A program made the translations under genes and the position numbers. From Phocoenobacter atlanticus (lineage in GTDB: Bacteria > Pseudomonadota > Gammaproteobacteria > Enterobacterales > Pasteurellaceae), in NCBI RefSeq assembly GCF_030764225.1, contig NZ_JASAXH010000001.1: a stretch of 64,000 bases of DNA. One strand, given 5' to 3'. The notes under the pieces were generated by a model. The model saw only the letters and a program-made list of their open reading frames with translations, made no database searches and was not told where the DNA came from. Shown here one piece after another: positions 8,768 to 16,916 of this stretch (positions are counted from its first letter, which is position 1; every line of letters starts with the position of its first letter).

Positions 8768-8868
8768 TTTATAAAAGACGGTCACTCTCTCAGTCTAATA
8801 TTTTCCCCTATCCGTTGAATTTATGATAGAATTCGCTACCGTTCCACCGCCTGTTTAAAAATAATACA

Positions 8869-8902
8869 GCAAGCGGTTAGATCTTTAACAAATTTTGCAA
8901 AA
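8869..8902 (+). repeat. Extended uptake signal before nusB
   Basis: GCAAGCGGTTAGAT is followed by ATTTTGCAAAAT, the two-part layout of the extended Apl-type uptake signal. It lies in the leader just before nusB. Confidence 0.65.
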
Positions 8903-8922
8903 TTATACTTTATAGAGGTTAT

Positions 8923-9336
8923 ATGAAAGTTTCTCCACGTCGTCGAGCTCGTGAATGTGCGGTACAAGCACTTTATTCTTGGTTTATATCTAAAAATTCA
9001 ATTGAAGAAGTTGAAGTCTCGTTTATGACAGATCAAGATATGAAAGGTGTTGACGTTCCTTATTTTCTTAAATTATTACGTGGTACAGTTGAACATATCA
9101 CAGAGGTTGATGCAGCTTTTCAACCTTATTTAGATCGTAGCCAAGATGATCTTGATCCTATTGAATATTCCATTTTACGAGTAGCAAGCTATGAATTAAA
9201 ATTCCAACTTGATGTACCTTATAAAGTGGTGATCAATGAAGCGATTGAAGTGGCTAAAGTATTTGGTTCTGATGATAGCCATAAATATGTAAACGGTATT
9301 TTAGATAAATTAGCACCTGCATTAGGGCGTAAATAA
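8923..9336 (+). CDS. nusB: Transcription antitermination factor NusB
   Basis: NusB binds boxA RNA with NusE (S10) for rRNA antitermination. The 137-residue all-helical protein opens with SPRRRARECAVQALYSW, the arginine-rich helix that contacts RNA. It ends with the conserved VVINEAIEVAKVFGSDDSHKYVNGILD region (written here as two parts: VVINEAIEVAK and FVNGILDKLA-like). It is the first gene of nusB-thiL-pgpA. A weak GAGGTT ribosome site precedes the ATG. Confidence 0.96.
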   Translation: MKVSPRRRARECAVQALYSWFISKNSIEEVEVSFMTDQDMKGVDVPYFLKLLRGTVEHITEVDAAFQPYLDRSQDDLDPIEYSILRVASYELKFQLDVPYKVVINEAIEVAKVFGSDDSHKYVNGILDKLAPALGRK

Positions 9337-9346
9337 GATTTCTAAA

Positions 9347-10300
9347 ATGAATGAATTTGATGTAATTAAGCACTACTTTAATCGTCAGAAAGCAAAACAA
9401 TCTTCTGTATTAGCGATTGGCGATGATTGTGCCATCATCGAATTAGCATCACAACAACAGTTAGCCATTACCACAGATACTTTAGCTGTTGGAACACATT
9501 TTCTTCCTGAGATCTCTCCTTATGATTTAGCCTATAAATCTGTTGCTGTCAATTTAAGTGATTTGGCGGCAATGGGGGCAATACCCAAATGGATTTCATT
9601 AGCTTTAACCTTACCAAAGGTGGAACATCAATGGTTAGCCGAATTTAGCAAAGGGTTATTTGCTATTTTAGATCACTACAATGTAGAATTAATTGGCGGT
9701 GACACAACCAAAGGTGCATTATCCATTACAATTACCGCTCAAGGGGTATTAGACAAAGGTACGGGGTTATATCGTCATAAAGCACAACTGAATGATTTGA
9801 TTTTTGTATCAGGAACACTCGGTGACAGTAAAGCAGGTTTAGCACTATTATTTAATCAAACTAAAAATGACACAGAGCAACAACAATACTTATTACAACG
9901 TCATTTAAACCCTACTCCTAGGATAGAACTAGGTCTGTTACTTAATCAATATTCGCAGTGTGCGATTGATATTTCAGATGGACTGTTGGCAGATTTAGGG
10001 CATATTTTAGTGCGTAGTCAATGTGGTGCAGAACTGAATTTGCAAGATTTACCCCTGTCATTACCGCTTGTAAATGAATATCCACGACTAGCAGAAACTT
10101 TTGCTTTAACGGGAGGGGAAGATTATGAACTTTGCTTTACTATTTCTCCTAACAAGGTAGAGGCTTTTAAGCAAGCCATTGCTCACTTAAACATAAAATG
10201 TAGCTGTATTGGTAAAATCACCCAATCTGGCTTAACTTTATTAAGAGAGGGTAAAGAAGAGCCGTTTCCTGTACAAGCAGGATTTGACCATTTTTCATAA
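9347..10300 (+). CDS. thiL: Thiamine-monophosphate kinase
   Basis: ThiL phosphorylates thiamine monophosphate to the active cofactor thiamine pyrophosphate. The 317-residue protein belongs to the PurM/ThiL fold family. It shows the start motif AIGDDCA, AVNLSDLAAMGA for ATP/Mg binding, IGGDTTKG, and the C-terminal FALTGGEDYELCF. It starts 10 bases after nusB and is followed 21 bases later by pgpA, a conserved order in Gammaproteobacteria. An uptake core lies within the gene near 10064. Confidence 0.95.
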   Translation: MNEFDVIKHYFNRQKAKQSSVLAIGDDCAIIELASQQQLAITTDTLAVGTHFLPEISPYDLAYKSVAVNLSDLAAMGAIPKWISLALTLPKVEHQWLAEFSKGLFAILDHYNVELIGGDTTKGALSITITAQGVLDKGTGLYRHKAQLNDLIFVSGTLGDSKAGLALLFNQTKNDTEQQQYLLQRHLNPTPRIELGLLLNQYSQCAIDISDGLLADLGHILVRSQCGAELNLQDLPLSLPLVNEYPRLAETFALTGGEDYELCFTISPNKVEAFKQAIAHLNIKCSCIGKITQSGLTLLREGKEEPFPVQAGFDHFS

Positions 10301-10321
10301 AAAATAAAAGGTAACAAAATA

Positions 10322-10804
10322 ATGAAACCGATTAATCTCAAAAATCCCATTCATTTATTCGCTTTTGGTTTTGGTTCAGGTTTAATCAAGCCCGCCCCAG
10401 GTACTTGGGGAACATTAGTTGGTATGATTTTTGCAATTTTGTTATGGAATCTTACCGCTTCCCCGCTTTTTTTTATGATCTTTACTGTAATTTCTTTTAT
10501 TTCAGGTTGCTATATCTGTGAAAAAACCAGTCAAGACCTAGGTATTCACGATGATGGGCGTATTGTATGGGATGAAATTGTTGCCATCTTTTTAATTTTT
10601 GCTTTTTTACCTCAATACGATTATATCTTTTATGGGCTCACTTTTATGGTATTCCGCTTTTTTGATATTGTTAAACCCTATCCGATAAAACAGTTTGATC
10701 AAACCCTAAAAGGGGGATTAGGAATTATGGTTGATGATATTTTAGCGGCTGTTTATTCTTTAGTGACACTTTATATTTTCCATTTTGTATTATTTTCCCT
10801 ATAA
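10322..10804 (+). CDS. pgpA: Phosphatidylglycerophosphatase A
   Basis: PgpA removes the phosphate from phosphatidylglycerol phosphate in the inner membrane. The 160-residue protein has several transmembrane segments. The family signatures are GLIKPAPGTWGT near the N-terminus, DDGRIVWDEIVA in the middle and GGLGIMVDDILA near the C-terminus, with the acidic residues expected for metal binding. It is the last gene of the nusB-thiL-pgpA operon and is followed by a strong terminator. Confidence 0.95.
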   Translation: MKPINLKNPIHLFAFGFGSGLIKPAPGTWGTLVGMIFAILLWNLTASPLFFMIFTVISFISGCYICEKTSQDLGIHDDGRIVWDEIVAIFLIFAFLPQYDYIFYGLTFMVFRFFDIVKPYPIKQFDQTLKGGLGIMVDDILAAVYSLVTLYIFHFVLFSL

Positions 10805-10809
10805 AAAAA

Positions 10810-10841
10810 CACCACAAAAATTGTTGTTAATTTTTGTGGTG
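10810..10841. terminator. Bidirectional terminator pgpA / DUF3829 gene
   Basis: A perfect 13-bp stem CACCACAAAAATT / AATTTTTGTGGTG with a GTTGTT loop lies between convergent genes. An A-run on its left gives a U-tract for the minus-strand gene. Confidence 0.88.
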
Positions 10842-10855
10842 CTTATTAATTAAAA

Positions 10856-11770
10856 TTAGCGATTAACTGCTTCAATTAATTTATTATAGGTATCCATTAC
10901 TTTATAAGGACTTCCATTTACCATCCAACCAGAACTTGGGTTTAATTGCATTTTTTCGCCAGTGGAATAAGGTTTTTTATCTCTTACTCGACGCATACGT
11001 TCTTTAAGTGCTTTGCGATAGTTATCAATCGTCATAGGTAAAGTCGCATAGCGAGCCATTTCTACAGATGTATCCGCTTTGATTTGCTCAATTAATTTAT
11101 CAGCACTGTCTTCATAAGCACTTATCAATGATTTTGCTTTTTCTACATCAAATTGTTCTTTAGATAAAAGGTTAACTGCTGGTTTTGCTTCTATCATCGT
11201 TGAAAGCATCCAATAATTAAATTTTTTGCCGTAGTTTTTTTCTATTTCTACCAACTGGGCTTTCATTGCATTATTATTAACTTCTTCTAGCTGTTTAGAA
11301 AGTTCATCGTGAGCTTTAAGAAAATTTTCCATAGCGGTAGCTAATGGCTTATGCATTTTTTTACCTTTGGCAAAATTGTCATCTTTATAGTTTTCACGAT
11401 CATAATAACGATTTGCTTCATTAATTTTTTCATTTAAAGACAATGTTGCTTTTAAATAATTATCTGCCGCTTGATCTAACTCTTCTTGCTTAGGCTCCAC
11501 TGCAACGGCTACTGGTATATTTTCTTTACAGTCTTTGATAACGTGATCATGTAAAGTATAAAGTCCATAAACAATTCTTTCTTTACCCGTTGGACCTTTT
11601 TTCATATCTTTAACCCAGCTTTCATAACGATTTATGCTGTCGATAGCTCGACCTGAAATTCCGTTATAACATTTAATATAGGCATTGGTTTTTACTGATA
11701 GGTCTTGAGAGAATGCTTGAGACGACATTGCTACTGTAGCAATTACGATGGTTTTGAATAATGTTTTCAT
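10856..11770 (-). CDS. Exported YiiG-like (DUF3829) protein
   Basis: The 304-residue protein carries a signal peptide (residues 1-22, cleaved after SQAFS/Q or nearby) and no lipobox Cys. The mature part is highly charged and helical. It has the segments KCYNGISGRAIDSI and INRYESWVKDMKKGPTG and ends in WMVNGSPYKVMDTYNKLIEAVN. These resemble the DUF3829/YiiG family of periplasmic proteins. No function is established for that family. A 9-bp tandem repeat lies 31-116 bases before the start codon, and AAGGAT gives the ribosome site. Confidence 0.72.
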   Translation of the reverse strand: MKTLFKTIVIATVAMSSQAFSQDLSVKTNAYIKCYNGISGRAIDSINRYESWVKDMKKGPTGKERIVYGLYTLHDHVIKDCKENIPVAVAVEPKQEELDQAADNYLKATLSLNEKINEANRYYDRENYKDDNFAKGKKMHKPLATAMENFLKAHDELSKQLEEVNNNAMKAQLVEIEKNYGKKFNYWMLSTMIEAKPAVNLLSKEQFDVEKAKSLISAYEDSADKLIEQIKADTSVEMARYATLPMTIDNYRKALKERMRRVRDKKPYSTGEKMQLNPSSGWMVNGSPYKVMDTYNKLIEAVNR

Positions 11771-11800
11771 TTTTTATCCTTTTCAGATTTAAACTATTTA

Positions 11801-11886
11801 ACAATAGCTACAATAGCTACAATAGCTACAATAGCTACAATAGCTACAATAGCTACAATAGCTACAATAGCTACAATAGCTACAAT
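11801..11886. repeat. Tandem repeat, 9-bp unit ACAATAGCT, about 9.5 copies
   Basis: The unit repeats without a mismatch over 86 bp. It lies 31-116 bases upstream of the DUF3829-type gene on the minus strand, between its ribosome site and the likely promoter at about 11922-11950. Perfect repeats of this length are prone to slippage. Confidence 0.97.
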
Positions 11887-11921
11887 CTTGTAGCTAATTT
11901 CCATTAGTTTTTGTAACAAAA

Positions 11922-11950
11922 ATTATACTACTGTCTAACATTCTAGTATA
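11922..11950 (-). promoter_or_regulatory. Possible promoter of the DUF3829-type gene
   Basis: On the minus strand a consensus -10 TATAAT (complement of 11922-11927) is preceded at 17 bp by TATACT (11945-11950), a weak -35. If used, the 9-bp repeat array would be in the transcribed leader. Confidence 0.4.
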
Positions 11951-12004
11951 AATTTTCATATAAAACAAATATGCAGTGGAGACTGTCAGAGGTCTTTCTT
12001 TACG

Positions 12005-12040
12005 ATAATACTATTTTTAGTATTATGATAAAAATAGTAT
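12005..12040. promoter_or_regulatory. Nested inverted repeats, possible operator
   Basis: ATAATACTA / TAGTATTAT (12005-12013 with 12018-12026) and ATACTATTTTT / AAAAATAGTAT (12008-12018 with 12030-12040) share their left arm. The set ends at the base before a -35 box, which suggests an operator for the exporter gene. Confidence 0.5.
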
Positions 12041-12069
12041 TTGAGAATACTTAGATTGTAATATATGCT
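12041..12069 (+). promoter_or_regulatory. Promoter of the RhtC-like exporter
   Basis: TTGAGA (12041-12046), a 17-bp spacer and TATGCT (12064-12069) match sigma-70 boxes at 5/6 and 4/6. It abuts the inverted repeats. Confidence 0.55.
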
Positions 12070-12104
12070 TTAACAAACTTAGATTTTTTGATAGGAAAAT
12101 TGAT

Positions 12105-12725
12105 ATGCTATTAACCCTTTTCTTTGTACAGCTAGCAGGATTAGTAAGCCCAGGTCCTGATTTTTTCTATATTAGTCGTCGAGCGGCGAGTAGTAATAGT
12201 CGTAATGCCATATTTGCGGCAATTGGTATCTCCTTAGGGGTGGCTTTTTGGGCAATTGTGGTTATTTTTGGCTTAGGACTTTTGGTCAAGGATGTGCCTT
12301 TTTTGAACTACCTTATTATGATTTTAGGGGGAAGTTTCTTAGGTTATACGGGTTTTAAAATGGTAAGGGTCAAAGAAAATGCTCAATTTGATGAAAGAGC
12401 TTTTACTGAAAAAACATCTGCAAAAAAAGAAATTTTAGATGGATTTATGATTAATCTTGCTAATGCAAAAGCGGTGGTTTTTTTTAGTAGTATATTATCT
12501 GGTTATACTGCACAACTTGTTAATATTGAAGATTATTTTTCAGTATTAGCCATTTTGTTTTTTAGTACTTTAATCTATTTTTCCCTCGTTGCACTATTAT
12601 TCTCTCGTCAAGTTATTTGTAAATTTTATGCAAAATATAACCGCTATATTGATAATGTAGCGGGGCTAGTTTTCCTCTTTTTTGGGTTGAATTTGATTTA
12701 TAATGGACTACTGTTTTTTGTTTAA
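12105..12725 (+). CDS. LysE/RhtB-family amino-acid exporter (RhtC-like)
   Basis: The 206-residue inner-membrane protein has about six transmembrane segments. It carries the family start signature SPGPDFFYISRRA and NLANAKAVVFF in the middle, as in threonine exporter RhtC. Export of threonine or homoserine is plausible, and the threonine operon lies about 4 kb downstream, but substrate specificity cannot be read from sequence. AGGAAA precedes the ATG. The gene is alone and has an operator-like promoter region. Confidence 0.85.
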   Translation: MLLTLFFVQLAGLVSPGPDFFYISRRAASSNSRNAIFAAIGISLGVAFWAIVVIFGLGLLVKDVPFLNYLIMILGGSFLGYTGFKMVRVKENAQFDERAFTEKTSAKKEILDGFMINLANAKAVVFFSSILSGYTAQLVNIEDYFSVLAILFFSTLIYFSLVALLFSRQVICKFYAKYNRYIDNVAGLVFLFFGLNLIYNGLLFFV

Positions 12726-12833
12726 AGAAATAAATAAAATTTACCTAATAATAGTTAAAGAGTGTTAAACTAGTCTGTTAAATAAAAAATTATTTGATCG
12801 AAACAAAGCAAACAAGTTAGGAAATAAATTAAA

Positions 12834-14150
12834 ATGATAACATTTGAAGAACTCGATTTAGCGCCAGAATTATTAAAAGCGGTAAAGCAAAAAGGGTATA
12901 AAACACCAACGGTCATTCAGCAAAATACCATTCCAGTAGCTATGGAAGGACGTGATTTGCTGGGTTCAGCCCCAACAGGAACAGGGAAAACAGCGGCATT
13001 TTTATTGCCAGCGATCCAACATTTATTAGATTATCCTCGTAGACATTCAGGTCCACCACGTATTTTAATTTTAACGCCAACCCGTGAATTAGCAATGCAA
13101 GTGTCAGGGCAGGCAAAAGAGTTAGCGGAATTTACTCATTTAGATATTGCCACTATTACAGGTGGTGTGGCGTATCAAAATCACGGTGAAGTGTTTAACC
13201 ATAATCAAGATATTGTGGTAGCAACCCCTGGTCGATTATTACAATATATTAAAGAAGAAAATTTTGATTGTCGTGCGGTTGAAATCTTAATTTTTGATGA
13301 AGCCGACAGAATGTTACAAATGGGCTATGGACAAGATGCAGAAACCATAGCTGCCGAAACACGTTGGCGTAAACATACGTGGTTATTTTCAGCCACCCTT
13401 GAAGGTGATTTGCTCACAGATTTTGCAGATCGTATTTTGACTGAACCAGAACATATTGATGCAGATCCGAGTCGTCGTGAACGTAAGAAAATTACCCAAT
13501 GGTATTATCATAGTGATAATTTAGAGCATAAAACTAAGCAGTTAGCCCGTTTTATTAGTGAAAATAATGTAGAGAAAGCGATTGTATTTGTACGTCGTCG
13601 TGAAATGACCCGTGAATTGAGTGATATTTTACGTAAGCGTGGTTTACGTTCAACTTACCTTGAGGGGGAAATGGCGCAAACTTTGCGTACTCAAGCGATT
13701 GAGCGTTTGAAAGAGGGTGTAGTAAATATATTGGTTGCAACAGATGTTGCTGCACGGGGGATTGATATCGATGATATAGATTTTGTGATTAACTTTGATT
13801 TGCCTTATAACGCTGATGCTTATTTACATCGAATTGGGCGAACTGCTCGAGCAGGTAAAAAAGGCAGTGCTATTTCACTGGTTGAAGCCCACGATTATAA
13901 ATTATTAGGAAAAATTAAACGTTATACTGATGAAGTGTTGAAAGCACGTATTATTGAAGGGTTAGAGCCTCGCACTAAAGCACCAAAAGACGGTGAAACA
14001 GCCTCAAAATCGAAAAAAGAGAAAGCAAGAATAAAGAAAAAGAGAGAGACTAAAAAAGACGAGAAAAAAGTAAAAGTCAAAATTCGAACGAAGGATACCA
14101 AAAATATTGGTAAACGTAGAAAACCTAAGGCGGAAATTCCTAAAACATAA
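12834..14150 (+). CDS. srmB: DEAD-box RNA helicase SrmB
   Basis: SrmB assists early 50S ribosomal subunit assembly. The protein has all helicase motifs in order: the Q motif near the start, APTGTGKTAAF, PTRELAMQ, FDEADRML, SATLEG, and later HRIGRTARAG. Its C-terminal tail from about residue 385 is lysine/arginine-rich and ends with KDTKNIGKRRKPK. At 438 residues, with that tail, it matches SrmB of Pasteurellaceae closely. A repeat-rich intergenic region follows. Confidence 0.95.
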   Translation: MITFEELDLAPELLKAVKQKGYKTPTVIQQNTIPVAMEGRDLLGSAPTGTGKTAAFLLPAIQHLLDYPRRHSGPPRILILTPTRELAMQVSGQAKELAEFTHLDIATITGGVAYQNHGEVFNHNQDIVVATPGRLLQYIKEENFDCRAVEILIFDEADRMLQMGYGQDAETIAAETRWRKHTWLFSATLEGDLLTDFADRILTEPEHIDADPSRRERKKITQWYYHSDNLEHKTKQLARFISENNVEKAIVFVRRREMTRELSDILRKRGLRSTYLEGEMAQTLRTQAIERLKEGVVNILVATDVAARGIDIDDIDFVINFDLPYNADAYLHRIGRTARAGKKGSAISLVEAHDYKLLGKIKRYTDEVLKARIIEGLEPRTKAPKDGETASKSKKEKARIKKKRETKKDEKKVKVKIRTKDTKNIGKRRKPKAEIPKT

Positions 14151-14155
14151 ATTAT

Positions 14156-14195
14156 ACCCCCTCCCTAACCCTCCCCCGCAAGCGGAGGAGGGAAT
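14156..14195 (-). repeat. Dispersed GC-rich repeat, copy A
   Basis: This C-rich element reads in reverse complement as AATTCCCTCCTCCGCTTGCG followed by a G-rich half. It is nearly identical to the copy at 43089-43128 and inverted relative to the copy at 14256. Each copy is itself a hairpin (CCTCCNCCGC / GCGGNGGAGG). Confidence 0.9.
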
Positions 14196-14255
14196 TTGGG
14201 TAGTTCTTTGTTTTGAAAACTAGGGTGAGAATTTTCTCCCGACTATGCAAAAAAA

Positions 14256-14296
14256 ATTCCTCCCTCCGCTTTGCGGGGGGAGGCTAGGAGGGGGGC
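14256..14296 (+). repeat. Dispersed GC-rich repeat, copy B
   Basis: AATTCCTCCCTCCGCTTTGC plus a G-rich half, in the opposite orientation to copy A 60 bp away. The two copies could pair into one long hairpin between srmB and mlaA. Confidence 0.9.
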
Positions 14297-14400
14297 AATA
14301 TATTCAGCAAACCTAAATTATGTTACAAATAAATGATGGCGTTTATACTAAAGTTGAGTACAATATAAACATTACAATGAGAGAAAATAGAGCGTTATTT

Positions 14401-15159
14401 ATGATGAAATTTAAAAAGAATTTAAAACAATGGCTTGTTGCATTCGCAATGATCAGTTTAACGGCTTGTTCTTCTATCGATCCTGAAACAGGAGCAAGAA
14501 AAGATCCGTTAGAAGGATTTAATCGAGCGATGTGGGCAGTGAATTATAAAGTATTAGATCCTTATATTTTAAAACCTGTTGCAAAAGGGTGGCGTGATTA
14601 TATGCCAAGTCCAATAAAAACCGGCTTAACAAATGTGTCAAGTAATTTGGCAGAACCTGCTAGTTTTTTAAATCGCTTATTGCAAGGTGATGCAGAAAAA
14701 GCGGTCGTACATCTTAATCGCTTTTTAATAAATAGTACTTTTGGTTTAGGGGGATTAATTGACTTTGCGAGTTCTAGTGAGCCTTTAAAATTAAAAGAAG
14801 TACGCACTTTTTCTCATACGTTAGGTAAATATGGAATGGGGGATGGACCTTATATTATGTTACCAATTCTTGGACCTAAATCACCAAGGGATCTCTTGTC
14901 TGAAGTAGATTACACTTATCCTATTTTATCTTTACTCACTTTCCCTGCAACAATTGGTAAGAAAGTGGTGGATGGCGTAGATCAAAGAGCCAAATTATTA
15001 GAGCAAGATGAAATATTAAAACAATCTCAAGATCCTTATATCATTGTTCGTGAGGCTTATTTCCAGCATAAAAACTTTGAATTAAGAGATGGAAAGCCAA
15101 AGCAAGAAGAAGTGAAAGAGAGACAATTCTCAGAAGCCGAATTGGAAGGGATAGACTAA
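14401..15159 (+). CDS. mlaA: Outer-membrane phospholipid-asymmetry lipoprotein MlaA (VacJ)
   Basis: MlaA sits in the outer membrane and passes misplaced phospholipids to the Mla pathway. From ATG at 14401 the protein is 252 residues, the family length, and opens with a lipoprotein signal ending SLTAC (Cys23). An upstream in-frame ATG at 14320 would place the signal peptide 27 residues inside and is not preferred. The MlaA core is clear: DPLEGFNRAMWAVNYKVLD, FLINSTFGLGGLID and GPYIMLPILGPKSPRD. The rest of the mla genes are not nearby. trkH follows after 37 bp. Confidence 0.95.
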   Translation: MMKFKKNLKQWLVAFAMISLTACSSIDPETGARKDPLEGFNRAMWAVNYKVLDPYILKPVAKGWRDYMPSPIKTGLTNVSSNLAEPASFLNRLLQGDAEKAVVHLNRFLINSTFGLGGLIDFASSSEPLKLKEVRTFSHTLGKYGMGDGPYIMLPILGPKSPRDLLSEVDYTYPILSLLTFPATIGKKVVDGVDQRAKLLEQDEILKQSQDPYIIVREAYFQHKNFELRDGKPKQEEVKERQFSEAELEGID

Positions 15160-15196
15160 TCAGTGTATTAATGATTATTTAATAAAGGACAGATAA

Positions 15197-16660
15197 GTGC
15201 ATTTACGTTCAATTATTCGTATTATGGGAATTTTAGTGATGTGTTTTTCACTCACTATGCTTGTTCCTGCAGTGGTTGCGCTGATTTATGGAGATGGAGA
15301 AGGAACAACCTTTGTTAAATCATTTCTAATCAGTATTTCTGTCGGTTTTTTATTTTGGTGGAGTTGCCGTTATCACAAAGATGAGTTACGTTCTCGTGAA
15401 GGATTTTTAATTGTTGTTGCATTTTGGTTTGTTCTAGGCTGTATTGCAGCATTGCCTTTGTTTCTTGCAAATAGCCTTGATATGAGTACCGCAGATGTGT
15501 TATTTGAATCCTTTTCTGCTTTAACAACAACAGGTGCAACGGTAATGTCTGGTTTAGATGAATTACCTAAAGCGATTTTATTTCACCGTCAGTTTACCCA
15601 GTTTGTTGGAGGAATGGGAATTATCGTGTTAGCGGTTGCCGTTATTCCTTTACTTGGGGTTGGAGGAACACAACTCTATAAAGCGGAGTCTTCAGGTCCT
15701 TTAAAAGATCAAAAAATTCTACCCAGAATTGCTGAAATTGCAAAATTATTATGGTTGCTTTATTCCTTTATGATTTTAGCTTGTGCGTTATCTTACTGGT
15801 TAGCAGGAATGTCTGTCTTTGATGCCATAGGACATAGTTTTTCGACTATCTCAAATGGGGGGTTTTCTACCCACGATGCGAATATGGGATTTTTCCAGAA
15901 TTCATCAATTCATATTATTGCCACTGTTTTTATGCTGATTGCAGGTTGTAACTTTTCACTGCATATTTTAGCTGCAATGAATTGGCGAAAAGGTCAGATT
16001 TCTAAAATCTACTTTGGTGATCCTGAATTTCGTTTTTTTGTATTATCACAACTCTTTTTTATCTCATTATTTTCAATTGGATTATATTTAACGACGTCAG
16101 ATTATTCGTTTGCTAAAGCTTTTGAGCTAGGGTCATTACAATTAGTTTCAATGTCAATGACAGCAGGTTTCACCATTTTTGATTTTAATGAATTATCTCC
16201 ATTTTTAGGGATATTGTTATTATTTTCTGCCGCTGTGGGCGGTTGTGCAGGTTCAACCTCTGGTGGATTAAAAGCCATTCGGGTACTTGTGTTATGGCTA
16301 CAAGTTAAACGTGAATTAAAACAACTGGTTCATCCTAGTTTAGTTAATTCCATTAAATTGGATAAAAGTGCTTTGCCAATACGTATTATAGAAAGTATTT
16401 GGGCTTTCTTTATTGTATTTATACTGGTTTTCTTCGGCTGTACTTTTGTTGCAATGTTGTTTGGAATGGAAGCGTTTGATGCTCTTGGAGGCGTGTGGGC
16501 GACTATTACAAATGCAGGTCCAGGGATTGGAATGACGAGTTTGGGTTTTGCTGATACCCCAGATGGGGCAAAATATGTGTTTATTTTTGCAATGGTTGCG
16601 GGGCGTTTAGAATTTTTCTCTTTACTAGTGTTATTTACTCCTGCATTTTGGAAGACATAA
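15197..16660 (+). CDS. trkH: Trk potassium uptake protein TrkH
   Basis: TrkH is the inner-membrane K+ channel subunit that works with TrkA. The 487-residue protein has about ten to twelve membrane segments. It holds four selectivity-loop regions, recognisable as TTTGATVMSGLDELP, ISNGGFSTHDANMG, MTAGFTIFDF and TNAGPGIGMTSLGF. The start is GTG at 15197 with AAAGGA at 15185-15190. It may be co-transcribed with mlaA. No trkA is present in the window. Confidence 0.95.
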   Translation: MHLRSIIRIMGILVMCFSLTMLVPAVVALIYGDGEGTTFVKSFLISISVGFLFWWSCRYHKDELRSREGFLIVVAFWFVLGCIAALPLFLANSLDMSTADVLFESFSALTTTGATVMSGLDELPKAILFHRQFTQFVGGMGIIVLAVAVIPLLGVGGTQLYKAESSGPLKDQKILPRIAEIAKLLWLLYSFMILACALSYWLAGMSVFDAIGHSFSTISNGGFSTHDANMGFFQNSSIHIIATVFMLIAGCNFSLHILAAMNWRKGQISKIYFGDPEFRFFVLSQLFFISLFSIGLYLTTSDYSFAKAFELGSLQLVSMSMTAGFTIFDFNELSPFLGILLLFSAAVGGCAGSTSGGLKAIRVLVLWLQVKRELKQLVHPSLVNSIKLDKSALPIRIIESIWAFFIVFILVFFGCTFVAMLFGMEAFDALGGVWATITNAGPGIGMTSLGFADTPDGAKYVFIFAMVAGRLEFFSLLVLFTPAFWKT

Positions 16661-16682
16661 ACAAATATTTTTGTAAAAAGTA

Positions 16683-16711
16683 TTGACAAAGTGACCGCTT
16701 TGTTTCATTCT
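16683..16711 (+). promoter_or_regulatory. Likely promoter of the thr operon
   Basis: A consensus -35 TTGACA (16683-16688) and CATTCT (16706-16711) are spaced by 17 bp. An uptake core (GACCGCTT) lies in the spacer, inside a small hairpin ACAAAG / CTTTGT. Transcription would start about 25 bases before the leader peptide. Confidence 0.55.
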
Positions 16712-16743
16712 TAAACCACTTTAATTTTTACAACAATTTTAAA

Positions 16744-16797
16744 ATGAATAAATTTATGACAATTATTACCACCACCATTACCATTATGGAAACATAG
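16744..16797 (+). CDS. thrL: thr operon leader peptide
   Basis: The 17-residue peptide MNKFMTIITTTITIMET contains a run of Thr and Ile codons, the signature of threonine/isoleucine-controlled attenuation. It precedes a hairpin-plus-U-tract and thrA. No strong ribosome site is visible. The start could also be the ATG at 16756. Confidence 0.85.
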   Translation: MNKFMTIITTTITIMET

Positions 16798-16798
16798 T

Positions 16799-16880
16799 GC
16801 GGGTTGTTGCGTTTTAATAATTGAATAAAAAAATTACACAAAACAATAAATAAGAAACCCGCTAACAAGCGGGTTTTTTT
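16799..16880 (+). promoter_or_regulatory. Threonine attenuator with competing pairings
   Basis: The terminator hairpin is AAACCCGCT (16855-16863) with AGCGGGTTT (16868-16876), followed by a run of T. An earlier GCGGGTT at 16799-16805, two bases after the leader stop codon, is identical to the terminator's right arm and can pair with AACCCGC (16856-16862) instead. Ribosome stalling on Thr/Ile codons would decide which forms. Confidence 0.8.
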
Positions 16881-16916
16881 ATAACTAAATTTATAAAAAA
16901 TAATGAGGGAAAAAAT

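Larger units (their letters stand above)
11771..12104. other. Divergent intergenic region
   Basis: This 334-bp gene-free stretch holds, from left to right, a 9-bp tandem repeat, a likely minus-strand promoter, a set of nested inverted repeats and a plus-strand promoter for the exporter gene at 12105. These are listed separately. Confidence 0.8.

Noticed and set aside
11801..11886. CRISPR-like array
   Set aside because: The 9-bp units are directly head-to-tail with no spacers. It is a simple tandem repeat. The same applies to 22582-22652.
14320..14400. Longer in-frame start for mlaA
   Set aside because: It would place the lipoprotein signal 27 residues inside the protein. The ATG at 14401 gives the family length and a proper signal peptide.
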